A stretch of DNA of 64,000 nt from Acanthosoma haemorrhoidale. Taxonomy: Eukaryota > Arthropoda > Insecta > Hemiptera > Acanthosomatidae. Below, piece after piece: positions 1 through 10,210 of this stretch (within the stretch, counting starts at the first letter, position 1; every line of letters starts with the position of its first letter). Both the position numbers and the translations under genes were made by a program. The notes beneath the pieces are model-generated. The model searched no databases, was not told where the DNA came from, and worked only from the letters and a program-made list of their open reading frames with translations. The stretch is from contig OV884015.1 of NCBI GenBank assembly GCA_930367205.1, forward strand, positions 81,892,841 through 81,956,840, in the 5' to 3' direction.

Positions 1-1543
1 ACGGTAAGATGAGGCGTCATTGGGTGGTTTACCGGGTTTGGCGAATAGGACAATAATGGAATGTTTCCAGAGGAGAGGAAAGTGTGTCGTTCGGATAATG
101 CAATTATATATGTAGGTTAGGAAGATTATGGCTTTAGGAGGAAGTTGTTTGAGAATTTGAGGAGTTAGGAGATCATATCCAGGGGATTTTCTGTAAGGTA
201 AGTTTTTCAGAAGGTATTTGACCTCAGAGGGATTAACGGATTTTGGTGGAAGAGAGAGAGGAATAGGTGAAGTGAGGAAATCTTCCACAGTTTTGCTGTG
301 AATATGGCTTTGATGAGAAAGGTGAGGTGTGAAAGTATGGGTAAGATGCAGAGCAAATTCCTCCGACCTATCCCCATCCGAAGCCGCCCAGGACCCATCA
401 TCACGACGGAGTGGATGTGAAACAGGTTGATACTTTAGGATTTTTTTTGGTTACATTCCACAAGGAGTTATCCCTGGTAGACAGAGAGGAGAGGTAGGAA
501 TTGAAAGAATCAGAACGGAAGGATGCCAATCGCCGCTTTACCAATCGGCAGTACTGATTGTACGAGCGGCGATCAGCAGAATGCCGGGATCTTTGCCACA
601 CTGTTCTAGAGCGGCGTTTGGATTTGATTAGATCTTTGAGATGCTGAGGTAAACGATTATGATTGTGGATTCTTGGGTGACGATGGGGTGACGATGCCTC
701 CCAAGCCGACCTCTGGACCAGAGTAGTGAAAGAATGCACTGCATCGTCTAGGTCTTGGGATGTTTTCAGGGATAATTTGAGGTTTACGGACTCTGTAAGA
801 AGCTGACGGAAGTGGTCCCAGTCAACTGGGCCCCTAATAAATGAAGGAGGAGGCAGTTTGTGAATTGGTCTTAGGGAAATGGTTAATAATAAAGGACTAT
901 GATCAGAGGAGAGGTCATCGAGGCGCTTGAGTGAATAGTTTAGTGTTCCTAAACTATTGTAGAAGAAAAAGTCAAGGAGATCTGGATTTCGGTTGGGATC
1001 TGATGGCCAATAGGTGGCTGTGTCAGGAGAGATAGTGGAGCAATGTCTCCGTGTAAGTGCAGACAGCAAAGCACGTCCTCGTGTATTTGTGGATCTTGAG
1101 CCCCAGTGTTGGTGCTTTGCGTTAAAGTCCCCACCCACAAGGAAACGATGCCCGATGGAGTCTAGAAAGGAGATGAATTGGGAATCGGGAATGGATTTAT
1201 TGGGAGGGCAGTACACTGATGCTAGAGTAAGGGGGAAAGTGAGGGTGGTGATTGACACTGCAGTGGATTGAAGGAAATCATGTGCTACCAAAGGAACTAT
1301 GTGATGGGATATGGAGTTATGGACAATGACAGCGGTACCTGCATGAGCTCTTCCATCTGGGTGATCAGTTCGATAAGTCTGGTACTGTCGAACGGTAAAT
1401 GGTCGTTTACTTGTAAGTCTTGTTTCAGTAATAAGAGCTACATCGATGTTTTTGTCATGGAGTAGTGCTGTCAGTTCGTTAGTGTGGGTGCGAACACCAT
1501 TCGCATTCCAAAGGAGAATGGATAAGGAGTCGGAAGGATCCAC
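1..1543 (-). pseudogene. Retrotransposon ORF2: endonuclease domain, frameshift, then N-terminal reverse transcriptase
   Basis: Residues 8-225 form an apurinic/apyrimidinic-type endonuclease (EEP): SILLWNANGVR at the start, a TETR motif, GGDFNAKHQHWGS and SSDHSPLLL near the end, which are the expected catalytic blocks. The frame is open to 401, but comparison of frames shows a one-base slip in the T8 run at 441-448 (A8 on the coding strand). Past it another frame stays open to base 1 and reads as the start of reverse transcriptase (KSPGYDLL; KPGKPPNDASSYR). The ORF begins immediately after the ORF1 TAA in the same frame with GTG and has no other Met, so initiation would need reinitiation or read-through. 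Confidence 0.82.
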
Positions 1544-2647
1544 TTATGGATTTTGTTTAACGGGGATAAGGTAGGAGACAAGATTTGTAAGAAGGGAAAT
1601 GAGAGGTGTAATTAGGGTTCTGAACTCTGTAAGGAATGAGGTTAAAAGGCTGGTGAGATCTGAAGAGCTTGAAGGTGGCGGGATATGCGAGATGTGTGGT
1701 TGAGGATGGGATTGAGTTTGCCAATTGCTGGGATGAGCGGAGTGCTGGGAAAGAAGAACTTGCGGAGGAGGTGTGGGCAATGCCTGTGACTGCTCTCTGT
1801 TCCGAACTGCGTCAGCAAAAGAGACTGAAGGCCTCAAACTTCTGGTGGGGGCGCTTCTTGGGCTACCTGTGGCTGATGTTTCTTCTTCAGGACGACGACG
1901 TTGTTCACTTCTGGACTTTAGAATTCTATAAGCCTCACAGCCTTTATAGTTTGCCGGGTGGCCTTGCTGACAGAGCACGCATACAGCAGGTGATTTTAGG
2001 GGCTTCTTGCACAATTCACTTTTGTGCTGCCCACTGCACTTTACACACCTGGGAGGGTGGTAGCAGTATGATTTTGTGTGCCCATATGCCTGGCAATTAT
2101 GGCATTGGACGATGTCTCGTTTCGGGTAAGGCTTTTCGACCTGTACTCTTGTGTAGTATAAGTGGTTAAGCTCGTAGATTTTCTTCACTCCAGCTGTTCG
2201 CTCTAGATCGACAAAGAATAAGGGCATTGGTTTCTTGATACTTGTATCATTTTCTTGTCTTTCCTCACGGAGGACATTCGTGATTTGGCGAACCTTGTAC
2301 CCTAAACTTATCAGCTCCTTTTCTATCTCGTCCGCTGGTGTTGTGGGATGCAGGTTTCTAATCACCACCCGCAGCGATCTTTCTTCCTTTAGTTGGTAGG
2401 TATGAAAATCAGCCTTGGTTTCTTCTAGGTATTTTATAATTCCTCGGTATGTTTCAGGAGTGTCCGGAGAAACTTTTGTGTCCCGAGATCGATTGAGGCA
2501 AGTATATTTGCCTGTACCTACAACTTTGCTCAATTGAGTGCATAGTAATTTGAAATTACTAATGTTGCGAACGAATATCGCTGGTGGCTTGGGCTGTGTG
2601 GGTGTTGTTGTAGAGTCCATGTCCTCTACCTCAATATTTTTCAACAC
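1544..2647 (-). CDS. Retrotransposon ORF1 (gag-like, PRE_C2HC and zinc knuckles)
   Basis: 367 codons encoding a nucleic-acid-binding gag-like protein that would coat the element RNA. A PRE_C2HC-type region lies at about residues 90-165 (VVIRNLHPTTPADEIEKEL is typical). Three cysteine-histidine knuckles follow at about residues 180-240: CHNCQAYGHTKSYC, then CVKCSGQHKSELC, then CVLCQQGH...C. The C-terminus is rich in Ser, Pro and Gln, and ends in a hydrophobic Leu/Ile stretch. The first codon of the open frame is GTG; the first ATG is ten codons in (MDSTTTPTQ), a more likely start if the element is complete here. The frame ends at TAA directly abutting ORF2 in the same frame. Confidence 0.85.
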   Translation of the reverse strand: MLKNIEVEDMDSTTTPTQPKPPAIFVRNISNFKLLCTQLSKVVGTGKYTCLNRSRDTKVSPDTPETYRGIIKYLEETKADFHTYQLKEERSLRVVIRNLHPTTPADEIEKELISLGYKVRQITNVLREERQENDTSIKKPMPLFFVDLERTAGVKKIYELNHLYYTRVQVEKPYPKRDIVQCHNCQAYGHTKSYCYHPPRCVKCSGQHKSELCKKPLKSPAVCVLCQQGHPANYKGCEAYRILKSRSEQRRRPEEETSATGSPRSAPTRSLRPSVSFADAVRNREQSQALPTPPPQVLLSQHSAHPSNWQTQSHPQPHISHIPPPSSSSDLTSLLTSFLTEFRTLITPLISLLTNLVSYLIPVKQNP

Positions 2648-2901
2648 CTCGTAACTATGGTTTGTATTTAAAAATAATGTAATTGTAAGTTATGCAAAAA
2701 TGAGTTTTGTTTTTGTATGAACATTAAATGAAAAAGTAATGATAGCTGTAGCAGTTGTCTGCGAGTTACACAATAACAATTCATTCTTGATTTAGATGCA
2801 ACAACATGGATAATCTTTTAACTGAAAGGAGACTCTGCTGCATTAACTTATAATTACTTCACACAAAATGTTCAATTAAAAGTACACAGACACAAGCTTA
2901 A

Positions 2902-5860
2902 CTTGGTTATACCATCTGAACTGTCTCTCCCTCTTCGGGCCATCACAATGCAGATCTCCGTCTTCAAGAAATAGTTCCTGTAAAACTCTAATTTCTCTCT
3001 TGTCTTCGTCCAACAATTCTTTCCTAAAAAATCACAACATGAATTCTATACAAAACAAATAAAAAAAATGTTTTTAAAGAAAATTTAAAGCATTACTTAA
3101 TATCAAGCTGTATCAAGATCAATATCTGATGTAAGAGAGAAATGATTAAATAAATACTTGCATGTGAATTTTTTCCAACTCGGATCTGACTTTTCCTTGA
3201 TTTATTAGGTCATCGTCACCTTCTTCTTTTTCCATGGTGTCTAAATCTAATTCATCTTCATCTGCACTTCCCCATTCAGAACCTGATAATTCTGCTTCAG
3301 CTTCCAGGAACCGCTTAGCAGCTTTCTTAGTAACCTTAAAGTTAAAAAAGTCAAATAATGCTAAAATTAGGACAGTTGATTAACCCTATAATTCACGATA
3401 ACGTTTCTATCATTGGCAAAAATAAGGAGAAAGAGTTGCACCCCTACCCACAACATAAAGAAATCAATAATAAAAAGAAAAATACTAAAATTGGTTAGAT
3501 AAGTCAATAAACCAATTTTAAACTTGGTTTCAAAACTTTATTTTTGTATTATCTTAGAATTTTTTGGTGATGTCATCTTTCATGTGTCCTAATTCAAAGG
3601 GAAAATAATCATAACTACAGGCATAAAATAGTTTCTGAGTTGTGACTTGAGAAATCTTAAAATTTAAAGAAGCCAGAATGAGTTTTGTCACATTTAAAAT
3701 TGTTTCACAAACTTCCCAGTGCTATATTATGACTAAAACATATTATCTCGGGCTAATAAGGTTGTTGAGCAGACCTTGCAAATTCCAGGCCAATGGGATC
3801 ATTTTTATAACTAATATTGGTAGAACAAACAAACAAAAAAAAGACTGTCTAATAACTGTGGAAAAATAAAAGCTTCTTCCTTCTGACTCGGCAATAAAAA
3901 AAAGTCTACAAAAGAAATCAGATGGACCATTTAGACTTACATTTTCTTCATCCTCTTCAAAGCCCTCAACAGCTTCTTCTGCCATGACCTCCTCGTCATC
4001 ATCGCCCAAGACCTCTTCAATTTCACTTTCATTACTCTCCTGGTCCTCATCCTCGCAATCATCCAATTCATCAGGAGCAGTAGGTATATCATCTTCATCA
4101 TCTGTTTAATTAAGGAAAAGAAAAATTATTATTCCATTCAACACACTTATTAGAGAATTGAAAAAATATCAACTATTATTTGTTTATGGCAAAGATTTAT
4201 TTTGTAAATCATATTTCTGTTGGGGTCGAATCTGTATTGTTAATTATCTTTATCCGTTTGATTTCAATTTTCCCATTCAATGTATCCCCAGAGTCTGAAT
4301 GAGAGCCATTCCCAAAAATCCTTACCCTTTCAGTGTATTTTTAAAAACGGAGATAACTTCATTTAAATGAAAAATAAACTATATTCAGTAAAAATAAAGA
4401 CATTTTTCCAAATAAATTTTGAGAATGTTTTTAATATTATTAATGCATTTTTTTTTTCAAATAAATTGGACTTTAGTTCAAAGTGGATACATATAAATAA
4501 TGTCCTATATCAATAAATAAGTGTTAGATAAATTTAGAATTTTGACATATTCTTTAGCTTCGTGTATGAAGAATTTTTAGCTAGAGAAGATGTAAATATT
4601 TACTTTTAATAGTTTTGTCTGTATAGACATAAAAACTAATAATGAAAAATAATCTTCATAACTTCATACTGCATGGCTTCCACAATGCATTCCACAACCT
4701 TGTATGATGAGGAGTATACAAAATTATAAACTGCTTGGGGCAGAGTTAAAGTATATATGTAGTAAGAATAATAAGTTATAGAGTACCTGAAAATGTAAGC
4801 TTGGATTTTTTCTTTTTTTTTACAGTAATTTCTTCCTCAGAGTCTTCATGAGTAGAACTAAGAATTTCACTAGAGAGAAAAAAAAGCTATTACAAGGATT
4901 TTATAATGAACAAATGAATTGAAATGTATAAATGCAGTAGTAAATGACAAGTCAACTTTGTCAATTATAAGTAGATTACTTAAAACAAAAACAGTTTAAG
5001 GATTAAGAATACTAACATTAAGATTAATTTTAAACTAATCTTTATATTTATCGGAAGTCAATTAAATATTTTCAAAATAATTACTTACTCTTTGTGTTCA
5101 TTACTGTGAAGAGAAGGTACCAATATTTCATTGGTATGAAATTGAGACAAAGCGTCTTTTTTTCAAGTTCGTTCAAATGTAAAACTGTGTAAAACCACCT
5201 GAACACAACGCCATTAGCTCATTATTTCTCTGTGAATTTTCAAGACCCATTTCTATAAAATTTAAGAATGTTGGAACTGTAACATTATTTTTTTTATGTT
5301 TCAACAAATAAGATTAAAATTAGATACTTACCAAGTCCCAAATTAGGAAGGTCCTGAAAAAAAAATTTTTTTGAAATAAAAAGTTATATAACACAATAGT
5401 AACTTAGTGACATGCATACTTGTTTCACTCATGGATCTTTACTGTTTGTTGGAATAATACTTTATGCCCATTGTTAACAGGTAATTATTATATTCCTAAA
5501 AACTATTTTATTGGAAACAAAAATGAAATGATGTATAAACTGAATACATCACTTTTTTGTGTTTTTATTAAGGAACTTAATCTAATTGACAATCCATTAA
5601 TAATCTTAGACCAATAGCCGGGTATGATAAAAAAAGTATATCTCATTTATTAATTATAAAAGTTTTTATAAAATACCTTGTAATCATTAAAATATTTGGT
5701 TTACTAAAGTTATAATATTGACAAAATTAAACTAAAAACTGAAATTGATCATAATAAAAATTAACCTCATCTTTGTCGACCAGGGAGCCAATATAAATAC
5801 TCGGGGCATCAGAATATTCTTCTGATTCGGAACCTCGGTCATTTTCAAGTTCTTCCTCAT
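2902..5860 (-). pseudogene. Claspin-like gene, copy A (interrupted and frameshifted)
   Basis: Six of the claspin exons seen in copy B are present, in order on the minus strand: 5766-5860, 5332-5353 (22 nt), 5089-5276, 4787-4869, 3941-4101, 3162-3334, then 2902-3023 as a seventh. Exon 5089-5276 has lost one base before a T7 run near 5156 and has a 4-base shorter segment near 5199 relative to copy B, which breaks the frame after the MALCS block. The donor after 2902 reads CAAG|TTAAGC where copy B has CAAG|GTAAGC. Exon 3162-3334 is open and ends KIHM, unlike copy B. The jockey-like element at 2656 separates any remaining 3' exons, which may lie left of the window. The exon 3941-4101 lacks a 10-codon acidic repeat present in B. 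Confidence 0.75.
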
Positions 5861-6134
5861 CTGCAATATAATTATATATTATATTACAATTTTTCTGGAA
5901 AAATTAAGAACCATTAGTATGTAGGTTACATCCTATAGGGTTTGTAACTCCAGTGACTTTAGAAAACAATTGTATCACATTTGAAAATTCATTTGAGAGA
6001 AGCTGCTGGTATCAGCCATTGAGATATATAAGGAGGTAATAGACATACTAACTAGGTAATAGGCAGGAATTCAATACAAACAAAAGATATTATTGGAAAA
6101 AATTGACAGTTTAGTTAAAAAAAAACAACATAAT

Positions 6135-6535
6135 CCTCCTCGGAGACTGAAACGGCAGTGGCCTCGTGACCTACTATAAATGCGCAACAGTGGGAGTCCT
6201 GGCAATGGCCAGTTTCTCCAATCATGTCCTGAGCGTATGTGGCTCTCGCGCTCTTCGTCAGCCTCCACTTGCTCGTATCCGGTAACGTGGCTGGTGGGGG
6301 ACTTCCCAAGACTCCGCTTCCTCTTTCGCTTGCGGGGGAGGCAACAACCGTGTGGACTTGGGGGGCCCCTGGGCTGTTAGTAAATGTTTGTAAATATTGT
6401 ATGAATGTGCGAGCGAATGATGAATTGTAAATATGGTATGAATGAAAACACTTATCTCAATTATTTATTGCCTATTAAGTAAAGGCAGATTGTAATTTCA
6501 TCATAATAAAGTTGTGAACTATCAATTTATAAAAA
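6135..6535 (+). repeat. Dispersed repeat, 3' end of a retroposon (copy A only)
   Basis: Shares with 18190-18530 and 57590-57925 the blocks CTTCCACT.GCTCGTAT, GG.GACTTCCCAA.ACTCC and CATGTGGA..TTGG, then AGGTAGATTGTAATTT...AATAAAG. An AATAAA near the end followed by A-rich sequence suggests the 3' UTR of a non-LTR retrotransposon. No intact coding region. Absent at the equivalent place in copy B. Confidence 0.5.
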
Positions 6536-7011
6536 TTTCAATAAGGGTGTTCATTTTAAATCTTGAGCCCTTTTGGGAAACTTAAAAATTTTCCTCATCA
6601 CATTTTTTTTTTTTTTTCATTTTTTTTCTTAAACTAAATTAATAAATAAGGGGAATAATATTAAAGGATTTCGGCACAATGAAACATTTGTTGAATTAAT
6701 AACACACGTTTATTTTACTTTTTATACACAAGGTACATGTTCATAAACAACATTCTTAATTAATAATCATAACAAACGTAGAGGATCCAACACTGTTATC
6801 CCTCAGGCTGGACAACACAACACAATTTATCTTTCAATATCCCACAAATATAATAATAAATGTAAATGACTAGACTAATAATAATAATTTGACTTTATAG
6901 AAGTCGACTATCTATTTACAACACGGTACAAATAACGTTCTACGAACTACTCAGCTTTCATGTTTTGAACCGTTTTAATAAGTTCGCATGAAACTTTCCT
7001 CTTCTCTTTGT

Positions 7012-7650
7012 TCAATTTCCTGGGCAGACTAGCAGGTAAGTGGTATCGCCGTAGCTCTTCTTAATCTTATAAGGGCCTTCGCAGAGTGGCAAAAACTTCG
7101 CTGTCTGCCTAACTGGGTCAGTTGGGATGGCCAACGCCCTTACCAGCACCAAATCTCCCTCTTCAAAGGTCTGGGTCACGTGAGACTTGTTAAACCTTTC
7201 CTGTTCCTTCCGTCTTTCTTTCCCAATTTTCTCCTTAACCTTTTCTACCAGTCGTCCATATTTCGCCGCTGGGATTCGCTCTGACGTTACTCTTCCAGTA
7301 ATTCTCCTGTACTCTTTTTCCCATAATGTAGCCTTCTGCTTTCCAAAATGGACCTCAACTGGGCACACCTCGGTCGTTGAGTGACATGTATTGCTTATAA
7401 TGTCCTCAATACGTTTCAGACACTGTTTCCATTTTGAGTGCTGATCGCCAGCCAATATTCGGAAGTAGTTTCCTAGGTCTCTGTTCGTCCTTTCGCTGAG
7501 GTTACTCTGAGGGTGCCTAATAGAGCTAAATACCGTCTCGATTCCTAGCTCATTTGCCTCATGTTTCCATTTTTTTGAAGTAAATTGACTCCCATGGTCA
7601 AACAAATCTTCGCAGGTTTGCCAGCCTTTGCCACGAACCTTTTCAAGCAA
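7012..7650 (-). pseudogene. Gypsy-like integrase, C-terminal two thirds
   Basis: Starts inside the catalytic core. DHGSQFTS carries the second catalytic Asp and SIRHPQSNLSERTNRDLGN the Glu region. EGDLVLVR and GPYKIKKSYGDTTYLL are typical of the C-terminal DNA-binding domain. The HHCC zinc finger and the first catalytic Asp are missing. Confidence 0.85.
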
Positions 7651-7674
7651 TTTATCGCAGCCAACGTGGTTGCT

Positions 7675-8388
7675 TTACTGCGCTGGTCTCCAATATTTCG
7701 GCTGCTTGCGTCGGCCACTTACTTTGTTTTTGACTCCGCTGATGTACTTAATGGTAAAATTAAATTGTTGCAGGTACATGCACCAGCGCATGACCCGACT
7801 CGTGGAATTCTTGCAATTTCTGATAAATGACAGGGCCTTGTGATCTGTCTCGAATTTTTTTACTGCCCATACGATGGCGAGTAATTCCTGTTCGGTGGTC
7901 GAATACAGCTTTTCTGCTCCCCTTAACATCCTACTGGCGAATACCACTACTTTACACTCTTCTTCGTCGTCTTTTTGGTAAAGCTGTGCCCCGATCGCGT
8001 AACCGCTAGCGTCGGTTTGCAAGATAAATCGTCGCTCAAAATTAGGATGTGCCAACATGACTTGCTCAATAAATGACTCCTGAATTTTTTCGAACTGCCA
8101 CTGTTCTATTTCGCTCCACTTCCATTTTACTCCTTTTAGCAGTAGTCGGTTTAACGGTTCAAACAGGTGCGCGTAACTTTTGTTGAATCGTTGGTAAAAT
8201 CCGGTCAACCCTATAAAACTTTTCAAATCCTTCACGCATTTCGGTCTAGGAAATTTCTTGATTGCCAGGATCTTTTCTCCTTGTGGTGTTAGACCGCTGG
8301 TGGTCAAAACAAAACCCAAATACTCTACTTCTTTTTTAAAATACATTGATTTTTCTAAATTCAGTGTGACACCTGTCCTTCGAATTAT
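7675..8388 (-). pseudogene. Gypsy-like RT thumb and RNase H
   Basis: Same frame as the preceding block, after a single TGA. Contains EVEYLGFVLTTSGL, PRPKCVKDLKSFIGLTGFYQRF (RT thumb/connection), then RNase H motifs FILQTDASGYAIGAQL, STTEQELLAIVWAV and TDHKAL. The end (KYISGVKNKVSGRR) departs from the expected GKxNVVADALSR, and the sequence jumps to the integrase core, so the RNase H/integrase boundary, including the integrase zinc finger and first catalytic Asp, is deleted. Confidence 0.85.
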
Positions 8389-9721
8389 TCAAAATAATTT
8401 GTCCAACACGTCCAGACGTTCTTCTGGGGTGACTGTCATGCACAACAAATCATTCACATATGTTTTGATTTGTTTTTTCAGGTCCTCTAACATAAACGAT
8501 ATGCCTCTGCTTAACGCTGCTAGTGACACGCTTAGTCCAAAGGGCACCCTATTAAATTCATACACTTTCCCTTCATGCATAAATGCAGTGTATTTTCGAT
8601 CTGCTGGGTGCAATTCGATTTGCCAAAATGATTTAGTCAAATCAATCATACTGAAAAAATTTTGTTGTCCACACATTTTTAGAATTTGGTCAATCGGCTT
8701 AGAGTGCTCGTAGTCTGGGATGAGTCGCTTATTTAGATTTCTGGCATCCAGACAAATCCGCACATTTCCATCTTTTTTATTTACTATTACAATTGGGTTT
8801 ATATACGCACTATTACTCCGACTTATTATTCCGTCGCTTAACATTTTATGGAGTTCCCGAGCTACTGCATCTGCTTTTCTAAATGGTATTTTATAGGGAC
8901 GGGTAAAATATGGGCTATCGTCGTTAACTTTCAATCGATATTGGTACTGCTGAACCAAACCTGGTGTATTATGAAAAATTTCTTGATTATGTTTTAATAG
9001 ACTTCGAAATCTTTGAATGATCTCGGCAGGAAAATTTGAATAATTTTTGACCATTTCACTAATATTTTTCTCGATCTGCTGCTCCTGACTATCTTGAAAA
9101 TCCTCACAAAAGGTTGCTTGAACCGATCTCGCCCAAGTACTGGAATTTTCTGCAAACTTAATTTCTACAACTTGATCACTGGAAGGGTGTGTGAAACTCA
9201 TTTTATTGGCTTTTGTATCCAATATAAAATTATGGGTGGATAAAAAATCATACCCTAAAATACCAGTGTGTACCAACTTTGGCACCACAAAAAATGGAAT
9301 CTCAAATTTTGTTTGTTCAAATTTTTCGTTCATTTGGATGAAGTTTTGTTCGATTTTTTGATCCATTTGATCGAGTTTTAAATTTGTTTGGACGGAAATT
9401 TGCTCCAATTTATCGGAGTTTTTTTCAAAATTTTTCATCCATTTTAAAAAAAAAATCTTTTTTCATTTCGGCGGAATTTTGGGCCAATTGGGCAAATTTT
9501 ACATTATTTTTATCAGAATTTGCATAATTCTATCCATTTGAGTGGCAGTTGGGTCCTGGCCACTGAATTCGTCTTTAGGGGTCAGTGAGTGGGTCGGGTT
9601 GTCTAATCATATGATCGTGTGGATTTACCGGATTTGACGTCTCTGTCTCTAATTTACCAATTCCTTCACTATTTGTCATCGGTTGGTTCTCCATTTTTAA
9701 TTGTGACTTTGTTAGAGGCAT
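8389..9721 (-). pseudogene. Gypsy-like gag remnant, protease tail and reverse transcriptase
   Basis: A gag-like N-terminus (MPLTKSQLKMENQPM from 9721) is followed by a heptad-rich stretch (EQNFIQMNEKFEQ) joined directly to FFVVPKL..ILGYDFL, the C-terminal half of a retropepsin, which suggests an internal deletion removing most of gag and the protease active site. Reverse transcriptase follows: PIVIVNKKDGNVRICLDAR, MIDLTKSFWQIEL, FNRVPFGL. The catalytic box reads YVNDLL, so one Asp of YVDD is changed to Asn. The frame ends at TGA (8386-8388), beyond which the same frame continues into the next block. Confidence 0.82.
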
Positions 9722-9854
9722 TTAAATTTTAATCTGAAATTATTTTTTTTTTTTTTTAAATTTACTAACTGTACTTATCTGCTAACCAAATTTGCCGACT
9801 TTCGTTGTCCTGGCAACATTAAAATAAAATCTTGTCGACTGTACGGGCGCCACT

Positions 9855-10210
9855 TGTAACAATTTTCCTATTTTTGCTACAATTTATTATTATAAAAAAA
9901 ACATGTTCCGTTGAAATATGTTTTTTAACAAATTTATATGGTTAGAAGTACCTATTTTTTTTAAAGTTGTTTTCCTTGGTATCCTGAAGTGGGCTAGAAA
10001 AAATTTTGATTCGACAGTGCCGAGACGAGGTGTCTTTCATTGCCAGCTGGGAAAAAACTCCCCGCTTGTTTTCGTCTTTCTTTCCGGCTTTCCACGCCCC
10101 GACCTTTGCATCGTCAATGGACTTCCACTAAGCCCCCACTTATAATAACTAATAACTATTTTCAATTAACAATTTATATGTAGTAATATGGTTCAGTCCA
10201 TATTATTGCA
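9855..10210 (-). repeat. 5' LTR of the gypsy-like element (copy A)
   Basis: Starts TGTAACAATTTTCC and ends ...TTGCA on the plus strand (TG...CA), followed by ATAT. Matches the solo LTR 49746-50091 in copy B apart from small indels. Confidence 0.8.

Larger units (their letters stand above)
1..2656 (-). mobile_element. Jockey-like non-LTR retrotransposon, truncated by the window edge
   Basis: Minus-strand element with ORF1 (1544-2647) followed by ORF2 (endonuclease then reverse transcriptase) running off the left edge. Its 5' end is placed near 2656 because from about 2657 (ATGGTTTGTATTT) the sequence matches copy B at about 45950, where no element is present; the insertion therefore sits in a claspin intron of copy A. 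The ORF1 frame stays open into the flank, so the element may be 5' truncated. The 3' end and target duplication are outside the window. Clade assignment rests on the PRE_C2HC plus zinc-knuckle ORF1 and the EEP-type ORF2 start. Confidence 0.88.
6640..10210 (-). mobile_element. Gypsy-like LTR retrotransposon, defective
   Basis: Reading leftwards from a 5' LTR (9855-10210): a primer-binding site (TGGCGCCCGTACAGTCGAC, just inside the LTR at about 9833-9853), a gag-like N-terminus from 9721, retropepsin C-terminal half, reverse transcriptase, RNase H, integrase, then AT-rich sequence to about 6640. The 3' LTR is not visible; a dispersed repeat adjoins instead. In copy B only a solo LTR remains. 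Pol carries several lesions (see separate entries), so it is inactive. Confidence 0.85.

Noticed and set aside
1669..2169. 166-codon plus-strand ORF
   Set aside because: Antisense shadow of retrotransposon ORF1.
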